Shown in pieces: positions 25,897 through 35,810 of a stretch of DNA of 64,000 nt; the stretch's first letter is position 1, and every line of letters begins with the position of its first letter. Below the pieces are notes generated by a model. The model was not told the DNA's origin. It was given only the letters and a program-made list of their open reading frames with translations, and did not search any database. The stretch covers positions 2,914,001-2,978,000 of the forward strand of contig NZ_JQLI01000001.1 of NCBI RefSeq assembly GCF_000744095.1, read 5' to 3'. A program made the translations under genes and the position numbers. This DNA comes from Cupriavidus necator A5-1. Its GTDB lineage: Bacteria; Pseudomonadota; Gammaproteobacteria; Burkholderiales; Burkholderiaceae.

Positions 25897-28173
25897 TTAC
25901 TTGATCGCCCAGACGTTGGTCTGATTGCTGTCCGGGCCTACTTGCGCGGTCGTGGTCACGTCGGAAGACTGCTTGGCGGTATAGGTCGCCGGGATCGCGT
26001 ACGCATGGTTCATCGGACGGACGGAGTCGAAATGCGTATCGGCGCTACCCGCGTACTCCGGCAAGTTCAGGATGTTCCGCGCAATGAACTTCTCGGTGTA
26101 CTTCGAGCGGTTCATGTACGAGCCATCGACCTGCGGATCGGCGATCTGGAACATGTCCTGCAGCGTGCGCACGAAGGAAAAGTGACTGTAGGCGTCGCTG
26201 TCGGCAATGCCCTTGGGCGCGTCCGGCTGGTTGGTCAACACGGCATAGACCGACTCGCCGTGGCCGCGATTGCCAAGCGTGTAGTTGGTAATCGACGAAT
26301 CGACCGAGAAGGTGCCGTCCGCATTCGGCGTCAACGGCTTGGCCAGCGTCCCGTTTGAAGGATTCCAGCCACAGCATGAATTGAAACCGGAGGTTGCCGT
26401 GCCTTCGTCGAACATCAGCACGATGGCGACCTTCTTCTGGCGGTTTTCCCAAAGCGGCGACGCCTGGATCCTGGTCACGAGCTTCTGCACGTAGTTGTCG
26501 CCACGGGTAATGATCGCGCTGCCGCTGCAGTCGCTCGCCGTGACCGCGCCGTCAGCTGTCTTCACCGTGATGCCGTGCATGTCGTCGCACTGGTCTGGTA
26601 TCACGAAGTTCAGGTTGCCGACGTTGCCGCTTTGCAGGTCTGCACCGAGCTGGTCGATCACATAGTTGCTCGGGATCGTGTAGTCGGTGCTGTTCTTCAG
26701 CGCAGCGTCCCACTGCCCACCGCCGAGCGTGCGGTTGCTGTACTTCCACTCCGGTGCGCTGCGCACGTTCTGGTACGCCATGCCCGGATGGTGCTTGGTC
26801 TTGTACAAGCCCGCCGGCATCGGCAGCACAGCCGTCGAACTGCCGATCTGCGCGGTGTTGCCGTTGAGCGTGCCGGGGGGATAGACATTGTCGGGCGCGG
26901 TGACCGCGCTGTCCGCGACGCTGTCGGTGCGGAAGTCCTGGCCCGGGTTCATCGATTCGCTATAGGTGCGCCACGTCATGCCGGCAGCCGCGATCGCGTT
27001 GAACAGGTTCGGGTGGCCGACGATGTTGTGGTTCACGTTCGGCGTCGAGGTGCAGGTGGCATTGAACGGCGACTTGGCGAGGCCTGGCTGCGTGTTGTCC
27101 GGCATTGGCGTGTCCTGCGGTGCGTTCGCGCCGGTCGCGTTGCAGTTCCACTGGTTGTCGTCCGTGATGCCCCAGTCATCGGCGCCGCCGAGCGCCGTGT
27201 AGTTCGGCTCGCTCGGGTTGCCGGTCGCGAAGTAGCTGGTGAACCGGTTTCCGGACGTCAGGAATGCATTGATGTGCGGCGCGTTTGGCGAATTGAGGAT
27301 CGTCCGCGTGCCTTTGTTTTCCAGCATCACTATGAAGATGCTGTCGTAACGCGGGATGCCCTCGAGGTTGAAGGCGGCCTGTTGCGCCTGCAGGAACGTG
27401 ATCGGCTTGCGCGTGTCCGCGGTCGTTGCCGTGGCTGCCGTCACATTGCCCATTCCGGTCAGTTCGGGGTCGCCGCCCGCAACGGCCAGCGCATCCGGAT
27501 AGAGATCACCCCGATCGAACTTCTTCGTCGCGTACGTAAAGCGGTTGACGAGCTGGTTGGCTTCAGTCAGCAGCGCCGACTGCGCCGTCCCCGACGCCGA
27601 GCCGATGTCCGCCAGCACCGCATCGATGCTGACGCCGAGGCGCTGGGCCAGGTTGGCCTTCTCAACAGCATAGCTCGTGTCGTTCGCCTCGACGAGGCGC
27701 TCCACCTCGCTCGACAACGGGCTGATCACGACACCCCCGCCGATCTGTTCATTCACCTGATCCAGCGAGGCGCGCAGCACCATCCGGCTGGTGACGGCCG
27801 CGCCCGTCCCCGTGTTCACGGCCGAGGTACCAATATCGGCGATCAACGAAGTGGGGCCGCTGACGTTCAGCTTGAAGGCGCCATGCGCGTCGGTGGTAGC
27901 CGGATTCTCCGCGTTGTCACACTTGCCGTTCTCATTGGCGTCAGCGCAGACCAGGGCGCCCTGATAGTACCCGGGCTTCAGCGTGGGCTCGGTCGCGCTG
28001 CCGGGGACGAAGCCGCTGGTCGCGACGACGCCGGCAATGGACTGCGTGCCCTGGCCCGGGGCCGTGCTGGTGACAGCGCTGGTGCCGCCGTCTCCGCCGC
28101 ATGCCGTCAGCACACAAGCCGATGCGACCGCGGTTAAAACAAGAATACTGCGAGGTGATTGGAACGTTGCCAT
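25897..28173 (-). CDS. Phosphoesterase (acid/alkaline phosphatase-type) lipoprotein
   Basis: A protein of 758 residues. It has a signal peptide with lipobox LTAC, an N-terminal region of about 250 residues containing a carboxypeptidase-regulatory-like turn (CADANENGKCDNAENPATT), then a phosphoesterase domain starting at YDSIFIVMLENKGTRTIL, with NPSEPNYTALGGADDWG and later LMFDEGTATSGF as metal-site candidates. Relatives include AcpA-type acid phosphatases and non-haemolytic phospholipase C. The location is the outer membrane or periplasm. It is followed on the same strand by the di-haem peroxidase. Confidence 0.85.
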   Translation of the reverse strand: MATFQSPRSILVLTAVASACVLTACGGDGGTSAVTSTAPGQGTQSIAGVVATSGFVPGSATEPTLKPGYYQGALVCADANENGKCDNAENPATTDAHGAFKLNVSGPTSLIADIGTSAVNTGTGAAVTSRMVLRASLDQVNEQIGGGVVISPLSSEVERLVEANDTSYAVEKANLAQRLGVSIDAVLADIGSASGTAQSALLTEANQLVNRFTYATKKFDRGDLYPDALAVAGGDPELTGMGNVTAATATTADTRKPITFLQAQQAAFNLEGIPRYDSIFIVMLENKGTRTILNSPNAPHINAFLTSGNRFTSYFATGNPSEPNYTALGGADDWGITDDNQWNCNATGANAPQDTPMPDNTQPGLAKSPFNATCTSTPNVNHNIVGHPNLFNAIAAAGMTWRTYSESMNPGQDFRTDSVADSAVTAPDNVYPPGTLNGNTAQIGSSTAVLPMPAGLYKTKHHPGMAYQNVRSAPEWKYSNRTLGGGQWDAALKNSTDYTIPSNYVIDQLGADLQSGNVGNLNFVIPDQCDDMHGITVKTADGAVTASDCSGSAIITRGDNYVQKLVTRIQASPLWENRQKKVAIVLMFDEGTATSGFNSCCGWNPSNGTLAKPLTPNADGTFSVDSSITNYTLGNRGHGESVYAVLTNQPDAPKGIADSDAYSHFSFVRTLQDMFQIADPQVDGSYMNRSKYTEKFIARNILNLPEYAGSADTHFDSVRPMNHAYAIPATYTAKQSSDVTTTAQVGPDSNQTNVWAIK

Positions 28174-28579
28174 TCCTGCTCCAGAATGTGGGGACCTGCC
28201 ATTTTGATCAAGGCGGTCGGAATAATTTGGGGAAAGCGATCTTGGGTGACGCGCGATTAGTATTAGATGAAGACATGACAGATCTGTGTCGAGGTGCTGT
28301 TGATATCCAATGATATTATTATAATTTATTACAAGCCGGCTTAAATTATATTCATGTTTATTGATGTATAGACATTAGTAATCAATGCGAATTCAGGTTA
28401 TGTTTTTGTTTAAGAATGTATTGACGTATGGAGATCGTGCGTGAGCGCGAATTGCGCTGCGGCAGCGGGCGGGCAGCGCTGCAATCCCGCCTCACCATCA
28501 ACGGGGTGACGGCGGGACTGCGCATTAGCGGCTGAGGCAATGCGCGGTCAGCTCAGTCAGTGCGGGGCATGGCCCGGAG
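28174..28579. other. AT-rich intergenic region
   Basis: About 400 bases without a gene. Bases 28300-28430 are strikingly AT-rich compared with the rest of the window (runs such as ATGATATTATTATAATTTAT) and probably contain the promoter of the phosphoesterase gene. No clear operator or terminator was identified. Confidence 0.45.
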
Positions 28580-28628
28580 GAGCGGCGCGCAGTTCCCGTT
28601 CAAAGATAGCGAGCGCCTCGAGGAAGAC
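28580..28628 (-). pseudogene. M81/MlrC peptidase internal fragment
   Basis: The minus strand encodes FLEALAIFERELRAA, matching FLETLAVFERELRAA of the intact MlrC gene (about 59808-59854); about 42 of 47 bases agree by eye. It lies just after the uronate dehydrogenase stop on the same strand. It is too short to function and is likely a relic of a lost paralogue. Confidence 0.6.
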
Positions 28629-28664
28629 ACCATGCCGAGGCGATTCTCGCTCAACAGTACGCGT

Positions 28665-29474
28665 TCAATCGATATCCTCCAGCCGTCCCGTAAATTCGAC
28701 AAGACAACCAAAACCGCCGTGGAACAGAGCTTCGCGCTCATCCTCATGGACACCGGATTCCAGGACGCTAGCTCCGTATCGCTCCGCATCATCCTCTGGC
28801 GCATAGCCAAGGAAGCGTACGTTGGCGTTGTCCCAACGATTTCTGGCATTGGCGGACACGCCATATGCGATAAGGAAGTGGTACTTCGGAGCATCTATCG
28901 CCCGGCGCGTCAACTGCACCATGTCTCTATGACTGATCCATGAGAAAAGGTGGCGTTCCACCGTGGGTTGGTCGTCTGGACGGAATGACCCGATACGCAG
29001 ACACGCCACTGACAGGCCATATTTGTCCGCGTAGAGACGGCCAAGCGCTTCGCCAAAGACCTTGGACACGCCATAGCGGCTGTCCGGTCGCGGCATGACT
29101 TCGTCGTCGATCATCCGATCGCGGCGATGAAAGCCAACAGCATGATTCGAGCTGGCAAAAATCACGCGTTTGACGCCAGCCATGCGGGCCGCCTCGAACA
29201 CGTTGTAGCAGCCTTCAATGTTCAGGCGGCGAATACGGTCCCATGTGTCCTCATCTGGAATGCCGGCCAGGTGAACGACACAATCGATTCCTTGCATCGC
29301 TTGTGCAAGCTGTTCGATGTCGGTAATGTCAGCCGTCACGACTTCTTCGCCGGCAGCAGCAGGCGCCTGGGATGCGACATCGGCAAGCCGTATCAGCTCG
29401 TAATGCCCTTGCAACCCTTTGCGCAGCGCACGGCCGATGTGACCGGCAGCGCCGGTAATCAAAACCCGCTTCAT
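28665..29474 (-). CDS. udh: Uronate dehydrogenase-like NAD-dependent epimerase/dehydratase
   Basis: A protein of 269 residues with the NAD-binding motif GAAGHIGRAL at the N terminus, VVHLAGIPDEDTWD, the Ser of FASSNHAVGFH and the active-site Tyr/Lys in YGVSKVFGEALGRLYAD. This pattern is that of uronate dehydrogenases, which oxidise galacturonate or glucuronate to aldarolactones. AAGGAG lies seven bases before the ATG at 29474. The same strand upstream holds an MFS carrier, a lactonase and a galactarate dehydratase, which fits an oxidative uronate route. Confidence 0.85.
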   Translation of the reverse strand: MKRVLITGAAGHIGRALRKGLQGHYELIRLADVASQAPAAAGEEVVTADITDIEQLAQAMQGIDCVVHLAGIPDEDTWDRIRRLNIEGCYNVFEAARMAGVKRVIFASSNHAVGFHRRDRMIDDEVMPRPDSRYGVSKVFGEALGRLYADKYGLSVACLRIGSFRPDDQPTVERHLFSWISHRDMVQLTRRAIDAPKYHFLIAYGVSANARNRWDNANVRFLGYAPEDDAERYGASVLESGVHEDEREALFHGGFGCLVEFTGRLEDID

Positions 29475-29579
29475 GTACAACTCCTTAATGGCGTGTGGTC
29501 GGCCTGCTTCCGCAAGCAGGCACTTCTGAAGGGAAGGATGGACAGCCGCCATCCTTGCTGAGGCAGCGCTGAACGCCGG

Positions 29580-30869
29580 CTATGCAGCGGACCTGCTCAC
29601 CGCCGGTTGGCTCTGTGTGGCCCGGCCATTGATCACGAACACCATGGCCAGTACGCCCACCAGGTCGATCGTTGCGCCAAGCGCGAATGCGCTGCCGTAG
29701 CCGCCGAAGTACTGAACCGCGAAGCCGGTTACGGTGGGGCCGATGATGCCGGAGATATTGCCCATGAGGTGCACAAAGCCACTGACGCCGCCCAGATGCT
29801 TCCCCGGAACGAGTTCGTGCATCAGGGCCCAGCAAGACTGCGAGGCGGCGGTCAGGAATAGCACTGCAGCCGCAACCAGAGCCACTGCCGTCGCTGTCTG
29901 AGTAGCGAAACTCACTACGAGCATGGCGACTGCGGACAAGGCGAGCGGCACGACCGCAGAGAGCTTGCGTGCATTCAGCGGATTCTTCATGCGCTTGTAG
30001 ATGAAATCGCCCACGAGGCCGCCGCCGAAATAGCCGATTGCGCCGCACGCCCAGGGAATCGTGCTCAGCATGCTCATCTGTTTCAGGTCGAGGTGCAGGG
30101 CATTGGTGAAATAGCTCGGCAGCCACGATACGAAAATGAACAGCGTGTAGTTCACGGCAAACAAGCCGGTGCCCAGCGCCAGTACGCTGGGCTTGAACAG
30201 ATGCTCGCGCAGCGTCGTTCCGCGGTCGCCGTCATCGGCTGGGTGCGCGGCACTGCGGCTCTCTTCGATCAGACGCAATTCATCCGCGCCCACACGGCGG
30301 TTCTGTGCCGGGCTATCGGTAACGAAAAGGCGCCAGAATACGATCCAGATCAAGCCAATCAGCGCAATCACGACAAAGGAAATACGCCACCCGAAAGCGA
30401 TTGCCACCAGTCCCACAATCGGGCCGGCGATGGCACTGCCGAGCGTTTGCCCCGAGAAGGAGAAGCCGATCATCCGGCCGGTTTCACTACGCGGGAACCA
30501 ATTGGTAATGGTCCGGTTGGTGGTCGAATTCATCGGCCCTTCCCCGAAACCAAATAACGCACGCGTCAGCAGCAGGGTCGTGAAGCCGGTCACGCTGGCG
30601 GTGAGTCCACACACCAGTGACCAGCCGCCCATCGCCCAGGAAAAGACGCGTTTGGGCCCATAGCGGTCGGCAAGATGCCCGCCGACAAAGGCAAAGATGG
30701 AATAACCAAAAAAGAAGCTGCTAAAGACAATGCCGAGTTCCGACGGGGAAATGTCCAGCTCTTTGCTAATAATCGGGGCAACGACACCCAGCGCTGCGCG
30801 ATCCATATAGTTGATCATACCGGCCGAAAATAGTAAGCCGGCGACTACGTATCGATATTTCCCAGACAT
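29580..30869 (-). CDS. MFS transporter, anion:cation symporter family (sugar acid)
   Basis: A protein of 429 residues with 12 predicted membrane segments. Motifs typical of ACS-family carriers for hexuronates or aldarates include INYMDRAALGVVAPI in helix 1, GHLADRYGPKRVF in the first cytoplasmic loop and FGFGEGPMNSTTNRTITNWF in helix 4. GGAGG precedes an ATG pair (30872 and 30869); the second has better spacing. It lies between lactonase and uronate dehydrogenase genes, so uptake of a uronate or aldarate is likely. Confidence 0.88.
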   Translation of the reverse strand: MSGKYRYVVAGLLFSAGMINYMDRAALGVVAPIISKELDISPSELGIVFSSFFFGYSIFAFVGGHLADRYGPKRVFSWAMGGWSLVCGLTASVTGFTTLLLTRALFGFGEGPMNSTTNRTITNWFPRSETGRMIGFSFSGQTLGSAIAGPIVGLVAIAFGWRISFVVIALIGLIWIVFWRLFVTDSPAQNRRVGADELRLIEESRSAAHPADDGDRGTTLREHLFKPSVLALGTGLFAVNYTLFIFVSWLPSYFTNALHLDLKQMSMLSTIPWACGAIGYFGGGLVGDFIYKRMKNPLNARKLSAVVPLALSAVAMLVVSFATQTATAVALVAAAVLFLTAASQSCWALMHELVPGKHLGGVSGFVHLMGNISGIIGPTVTGFAVQYFGGYGSAFALGATIDLVGVLAMVFVINGRATQSQPAVSRSAA

Positions 30870-31022
30870 CATTGCCTCCAAAAATTTATACTCTTTCTGA
30901 CTGCGTTTATGCAGGCAAAGTCCCCGGTATCGGGGGCATCGCCTTGAAGCGGCAAAAAGAGTCCGCCACCACGAATTCATGCTGAAGTGAAGGGGAGCGA
31001 TTGAGTACGGCAGAACGGAGAT

Positions 31023-31964
31023 TCAGCCTCCGACGGCACCTTGCGTGTTCACATACAAGGCATAGAGCGACTGGCAAGAAGCCATAAAGAGCCGATTGCG
31101 CATCGGTCCCCCAAAACAGAGATTTGCACAGCGTTCCGGAAGTGCAATGCGCCCGATCAGTTTCCCCTCGGGCGACACACACATGACGCCGTCCAGATCG
31201 TCGCTGCCCATGCCCCAACCACACCAGAGGTTTCCGTGAATATCGCAGCGCATCCCGTCGATAGTTCCTGCGCCAGCATCGAGCAGGATCCTTCCGTTAG
31301 CGATACGCGTGCCGCCATCGACGACGTCATAGGCCCAAATCTTGCGCCCTGGCGTTCCTCGCGATTCGATCACGTACAAGATGCGCTCATCGGCGGAGAA
31401 GCACAGGCCGTTGGGCCCCTTCAGCTCCGTAGTCATCACGGTCGGCAAGCCCGACCCAGCATCGATCCGGTAGACCGAATGCGGCAGTTCCGGGATCGCG
31501 GCGCGACCTTCGTAATTGCCCTGTATTCCCATGGGCGGATCGGTGAACCAGACGGAGCCGTCGGATTTGACGACGACGTCGTTGGGCGAATTGAGGCGCT
31601 TTCCCTCAAAGCTGTCGATCAGCACCGTGAGGCTGCCGTCATATTCGGTGCGCACAACGCGGCGCCCGCCGTGTTCGCACGTGATCAACCGCCCTTGCCG
31701 GTCGCGCGTGTTGCCATTGGCGTAGCCGGACGGTTGCCGGTACACGCTGACCGCGCCAGTCTCCTCTTCCCACTTCAACATACGGTTATTCGGAATGTCG
31801 CTCCACAATAGAAAGCGGCCATCGCCGAACCAGACTGGTCCTTCCGCCCAGCGGAATCCAGTTGCGATCTGCTCCACGGCGGCGTAGGCGATCCGGTATT
31901 TCTCGAACTCCGGATCCAGCACCTGGATGCGAGGATCGGGGTATCGTGCACTTGGTTGCCACAT
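31023..31964 (-). CDS. SMP-30/gluconolactonase-family lactonase
   Basis: A protein of 313 residues forming a six-bladed beta-propeller. Metal-site signatures include the Glu in FRWAEGPVW, the Asn/Asp in RLNSPNDVVVKSDG and the Asp in DGMRCDIHGNLWC. These enzymes hydrolyse sugar lactones with a divalent cation. AAGGAAA precedes the ATG. In this operon the lactone would be the aldarolactone made by uronate dehydrogenase (inference). Confidence 0.88.
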   Translation of the reverse strand: MWQPSARYPDPRIQVLDPEFEKYRIAYAAVEQIATGFRWAEGPVWFGDGRFLLWSDIPNNRMLKWEEETGAVSVYRQPSGYANGNTRDRQGRLITCEHGGRRVVRTEYDGSLTVLIDSFEGKRLNSPNDVVVKSDGSVWFTDPPMGIQGNYEGRAAIPELPHSVYRIDAGSGLPTVMTTELKGPNGLCFSADERILYVIESRGTPGRKIWAYDVVDGGTRIANGRILLDAGAGTIDGMRCDIHGNLWCGWGMGSDDLDGVMCVSPEGKLIGRIALPERCANLCFGGPMRNRLFMASCQSLYALYVNTQGAVGG

Positions 31965-32001
31965 GACTACTTTCCTTCTGGCTGTTCCCGTATACCGGAA
32001 A

Positions 32002-33546
32002 TCAGCTCATGATGCCGATATGCCAGGGCACGAATTCGTTGTCCCCGAGCCCTAGCAGTTCGCTCTTCGACGCCTTGCCCGAAGCGGTACGCAGCATCAG
32101 TTGGAAGATCTCTTCGCCAACCTGCTCAATGGTTTTCTCGCCGTCGAGAATCGTGCCGCAGTTCAGGTCCATGTCTTCCTCCAGCCGGCGATACATCGGC
32201 GAATTCGTGGCCAGCTTGAGGCTGGGAACAGGCTTGGCGCCGAACATCGAGCCGCGTCCGGTGGTAAAGGCGATCAGGTTGGCGCCGCCGGCGATCTGGC
32301 CGGTAGCCGAGACCGGGTCGTAGCCCGGCGTGTCCATGAATACAAGCCCGTGCTGCGTGACCGCCTCGGCGTAACGGTACACCTCCATGAGCGGACCTGT
32401 ACCGCCCTTCATCGATGACCCCAGTGACTTTTCGAAGATGTTTGCGAGGCCGCCCATCTGGTTGCCTGGGCTGACGGCGCCGTTGATCTGCACGTCACGT
32501 CCGACGGAATAGTCCTCCTTCCACCAGCGCACGCGTTCCAGCAGTTTCTCGCCGACGGCGCGGCTGGCGGCACGGCGCGTCAGCGTGTGCTCCACCCCAT
32601 AGATTTCCGGCGTCTCCGACAGGATGGCGGTGCCGCCGTGGCGCACCAGCAGATCCACGGCCGCGCCCAGCGCCGGATTGGCGGTGATGGACGAGAACCC
32701 GTCCGAGCCGCCGCACTGCAGGCCCACGGTCAGGTGGCTGGCCGGCACCGGACGGCGCTCCACGCGATTGACCAGCGGCAGCAATTCCGTGACCGCGGCA
32801 ATGCCGGCCTCAATGGTCTTGCGCGTGCCGCCGCTTTCCTGCATGACGAAGGTACGCAGCAAGGGGCCAGGTTCCAGAAACTGCGTGTCGAGCAGGCCGT
32901 TGAGCTGGTTGCGTTCGCAGCCCAGCCCCACGATCAGCGCGGCGCCCAGGTTGGCGTGGCGCGCATAGCCGGCCATGGTCCGGCGCAGCAGATCCATCGG
33001 CTCGCCGGTCATCTCCATGCCGCAGCCCAGCGAGTGACTGAACGCCACCACGCCATCGACGTTGGGGAAGTCTGCCAGCCGATCCGGCGTGAACCACTCC
33101 GCGATCTTGCGTACGACGGTGGCCGAGCAATTCACCGTGGAGAGGATGCCGAGATAGTTGCGCGTGCCCACCCGGCCGTCGGCGCGCACGATACCGTCGA
33201 AGCTCGCCTGCCGGCCGGCTTCGACCGGGACCACGGGCTGGTAGTCTCGGCCGAAGGCGTAGTCCCGCTCGTACTCCTGGAAGCTGACGTTGTGCGAATG
33301 CACGTAGCTGCCCGGCTGGATGTCGGCCGCGGCAAAGCCGATGCAGACGTTGTACTTCAGGATCGGCTCACCAGCCTTGATAAAGCGGGCGGCGATCTTG
33401 TGGCCGGCGGGCACCTGGCTGCGCACGCCCCAGGTTTCCCCCGGCACTTGCGCGCCGATGGCCACGTTCATACGGGCTACCAACACGTTGTCCGCAGGAT
33501 GCAGGCGGATGCAAGGTCCGATGATGCTCTTATTCTGGGTTTCCAT
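32002..33546 (-). CDS. garD: Galactarate dehydratase (UxaA/GarD family)
   Basis: A protein of 514 residues with an N-terminal SAF-like domain (about 1-100, including HPADNVLVARMNV and HSHNVSFQEYERDY) and a C-terminal UxaA-type dehydratase domain with GRVGTRNYLGI, SHSLGCGMEM, LQCGGSDGFSSITANPALG and the C-terminal EFVPWHIG typical of GarD. The family dehydrates galactarate to 5-keto-4-deoxyglucarate. AGGAAA precedes the ATG. It lies 37 bases before the lactonase and 45 bases after the Bug receptor, in one operon. Altronate or another aldarate dehydratase is the alternative. Confidence 0.85.
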   Translation of the reverse strand: METQNKSIIGPCIRLHPADNVLVARMNVAIGAQVPGETWGVRSQVPAGHKIAARFIKAGEPILKYNVCIGFAAADIQPGSYVHSHNVSFQEYERDYAFGRDYQPVVPVEAGRQASFDGIVRADGRVGTRNYLGILSTVNCSATVVRKIAEWFTPDRLADFPNVDGVVAFSHSLGCGMEMTGEPMDLLRRTMAGYARHANLGAALIVGLGCERNQLNGLLDTQFLEPGPLLRTFVMQESGGTRKTIEAGIAAVTELLPLVNRVERRPVPASHLTVGLQCGGSDGFSSITANPALGAAVDLLVRHGGTAILSETPEIYGVEHTLTRRAASRAVGEKLLERVRWWKEDYSVGRDVQINGAVSPGNQMGGLANIFEKSLGSSMKGGTGPLMEVYRYAEAVTQHGLVFMDTPGYDPVSATGQIAGGANLIAFTTGRGSMFGAKPVPSLKLATNSPMYRRLEEDMDLNCGTILDGEKTIEQVGEEIFQLMLRTASGKASKSELLGLGDNEFVPWHIGIMS

Positions 33547-33591
33547 ACTTCGTTTCCTGGATTGCGGATTCGGATAAAGGTCAGGCGGCGC

Positions 33592-34620
33592 TCACTCGGG
33601 CTGGATGCCGGCGCTCTTCACCACGCTGGCCCACTTGGGGACTTCGGTGGCCATGAACTTGCCAAAATTTTCGGGACTGGTGCCGAGGATAGTGAGGCCC
33701 TGCTCGGCGAACTTGGCGCGCAGCCCCGGATCCTTCAGGGCTACGCTGACTTCGTCGCTGATCTTGCTGGCGATGGCCTTGGGCGTCCTGGCAGGCACGA
33801 ACAGGCCATACCAGGTCAGCACCTCGAAGCGGTTCAGCCCCGCCTCCGACAGCGTCGGCACCAGCGGCAGCGCCTGGGCGCGCGCGAGACTGGACACTGC
33901 GATTGCCTTGAGCTTGCCGCTCTTGATGAACGGCGCAGCCACCGGCACGTTGGCAAACATCACCGGCACTGTGCCCGCCATCACGTCGGTCAGCGCCGCC
34001 GACTCACCCTTGTAAGGCACGTGCGTCAGGCTGATGCCACTCATCGAATCGAACAGCGCACCGGCAATGTGCTGCGGGCCGCCAGGGCCCGACGAGGCAT
34101 AGCTGCTCAGCTTGCCGGCGCGCGCGAGCGCGATCACGTCCTGCGCCGTACTGGCCGGCACCGACGGATGCACCACCATCACCAGCGGCATCGACACCAC
34201 TTGCGTCACCGGCATGAAGTCTTTTAGCGGATCGAAGGGCAGCTTTGCATACATGCTCGGCGCGATGACCATGGTCGACTGCGACGCCAGCATGATCGAA
34301 TACCCGTCGGCGGCCGACTGGGCCAGGTTGGCCGCGGCAATGGTGCCGGTGGCGCCGGGCCGGTTATCGACGATCACAGTCTGGCCCGTTTGCCTGGCGA
34401 GCTGGGTGCCGAGCTGGCGGGCCACGATGTCGGCGCCGCCGCCGGGGGCGAAGCCCACCACGATGCGGATAGTCTTGGTCGGATAGGCGTCGGCCGCGCC
34501 TGAAGGCGAGGCGCAGAGTGTCGCGACGATACCGGCAATCGCTCCGCAAAGCACAATGCGGCGGCGGCGCTCATCGTTGAGCCGGCGGCTGAAGGGCGTG
34601 ATTGGGGGCGTGGTTGGCAT
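33592..34620 (-). CDS. Bug-type periplasmic solute receptor (uronate operon)
   Basis: A protein of 342 residues with a long basic N region followed by a hydrophobic signal segment (CGAIAGIVATLC) and the Bug motifs YPTKTIRIVVGFAPGGGAD, VDNRPGATG and HVPYKGESAALTDVMAG. GGAG precedes the ATG at 34620. It is the first gene of the uronate/aldarate operon and divergent from a LysR gene, so its ligand is probably a sugar acid (inference). No membrane partner is encoded nearby. Confidence 0.9.
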   Translation of the reverse strand: MPTTPPITPFSRRLNDERRRRIVLCGAIAGIVATLCASPSGAADAYPTKTIRIVVGFAPGGGADIVARQLGTQLARQTGQTVIVDNRPGATGTIAAANLAQSAADGYSIMLASQSTMVIAPSMYAKLPFDPLKDFMPVTQVVSMPLVMVVHPSVPASTAQDVIALARAGKLSSYASSGPGGPQHIAGALFDSMSGISLTHVPYKGESAALTDVMAGTVPVMFANVPVAAPFIKSGKLKAIAVSSLARAQALPLVPTLSEAGLNRFEVLTWYGLFVPARTPKAIASKISDEVSVALKDPGLRAKFAEQGLTILGTSPENFGKFMATEVPKWASVVKSAGIQPE

Positions 34621-34879
34621 GGCTGTCTCCTGGTTGTTATGTCCTGCTTTCGGCACCGGTGCATCGCGGCTCTTTGTCCACGGATGGGCCGGTGGTCGTG
34701 TTATCGGTTCAGGCCGCCAGCAGTTGCGCGTCCGGCATCACAAAGCCCAGTGTGCGTCCAGCGACTGCGCCAGTGACATCTCCTGGGGAATCCTGATTTG
34801 ATTTGAGACAAATTTTAGGAACTGGCAGAATACAAAAACAGCATTGACCGCCTTCTTCAATCAATAGAATTTTTTTGTT

Positions 34880-35761
34880 ATGGACACCCGCTACCTGCAG
34901 AGCTTCGTCGCCGTGGTCGAGTACGGTTCCTTCGCCGAAGCCGCGCGTCGCCTGGGCCTCACGGCAGCCGCAATTGCGGCGCGGGTCCAGGCGCTGGAGG
35001 ACGCGCTGGATACCCCGCTGGTTCAGCGCGCGGGCCGCACGGTGCTGCCGACCCAGGGTGGCTTGCGGATCCTGCCCAAGGCGCGCGCGGTGGTGCGCGA
35101 CGTGCGCGACCTGAGCGCGGTGGCGCATGACGACACCCTGGTGGGAGAACTGCGGCTGGGCGTGTCGACTTCCTCGTTGACCGGCCTGTTGCCGCCGATA
35201 CTGGAAGGGCTCTATACGGCGCATCCGCAGCTGAAGATTTTCGTGGAGCCAGGCGCATCTTCACACCTGTACCGGCGCATCGTCTCGGGTGAGCTGGACG
35301 CTGGCATCATCGTGGCACCGCAGTTCACGATTCCCAAGGCGTTCGCCTGGCAAGTGCTGGTGGAAGAGCCGTTCATCGTGCTGGCATCGCAGGCCATGGC
35401 CGGCCGCAGCGCGCATGACCTGCTCGCCGGCGAGCCGTTCATTCGCTATGACCGCGGCGTGTGGGGGGGCATGGTGGCAGACCGCTACTTGCAGGAGCAC
35501 AACATCGTGCCGCAGGAACGATTGGAGATCGATGCGCTCAATGCCATCGCCACCCTGGTCCACCAGGGCATCGGCGTCTCGCTGGTGCCAGACTGGACGC
35601 CGCCGTGGCCCGAGGGCCTGAACGTGGCGCGGATCCCGCTGCCCGGGTGGGCGCCGGTGCGCAAGGTGGGGTTCCTGTGGTCGCCACACGGAGCGCACGC
35701 CGCACTGTCGCAGGCATTCCTGGAGTTCGGCATGGCCTCGCGACGTGCACGGGGAAGCTGA
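34880..35761 (+). CDS. LysR-family regulator (uronate operon)
   Basis: A protein of 293 residues: LysR winged helix (DTRYLQSFVAVVEYGSFAEA, then LTAAAIAARVQALEDALDTPL) and effector domain (about 90-290). It is transcribed away from the Bug, garD, lactonase, MFS, udh operon with 259 bases between starts, and is the likely activator of it. It converges on the RraA-type gene of the neighbouring operon. The ATG lacks a strong Shine-Dalgarno sequence. Confidence 0.9.
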   Translation: MDTRYLQSFVAVVEYGSFAEAARRLGLTAAAIAARVQALEDALDTPLVQRAGRTVLPTQGGLRILPKARAVVRDVRDLSAVAHDDTLVGELRLGVSTSSLTGLLPPILEGLYTAHPQLKIFVEPGASSHLYRRIVSGELDAGIIVAPQFTIPKAFAWQVLVEEPFIVLASQAMAGRSAHDLLAGEPFIRYDRGVWGGMVADRYLQEHNIVPQERLEIDALNAIATLVHQGIGVSLVPDWTPPWPEGLNVARIPLPGWAPVRKVGFLWSPHGAHAALSQAFLEFGMASRRARGS

Positions 35762-35762
35762 C

Positions 35763-35794
35763 CGCGCGCCCCCGCCATTCGGCGCGGGCGCGCG
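35763..35794. terminator. Bidirectional hairpin between converging genes
   Basis: A perfect 9-bp GC stem (CGCGCGCCC paired with GGGCGCGCG) with a further GCC/GGC pairing inside the 14-base interior. It starts one base after the LysR stop and sits before the end of the RraA-type gene. It is symmetrical, so it can serve both directions, though T runs are weak. Confidence 0.5.
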
Positions 35795-35810
35795 TTGGCG
35801 CCTGGAGCGT

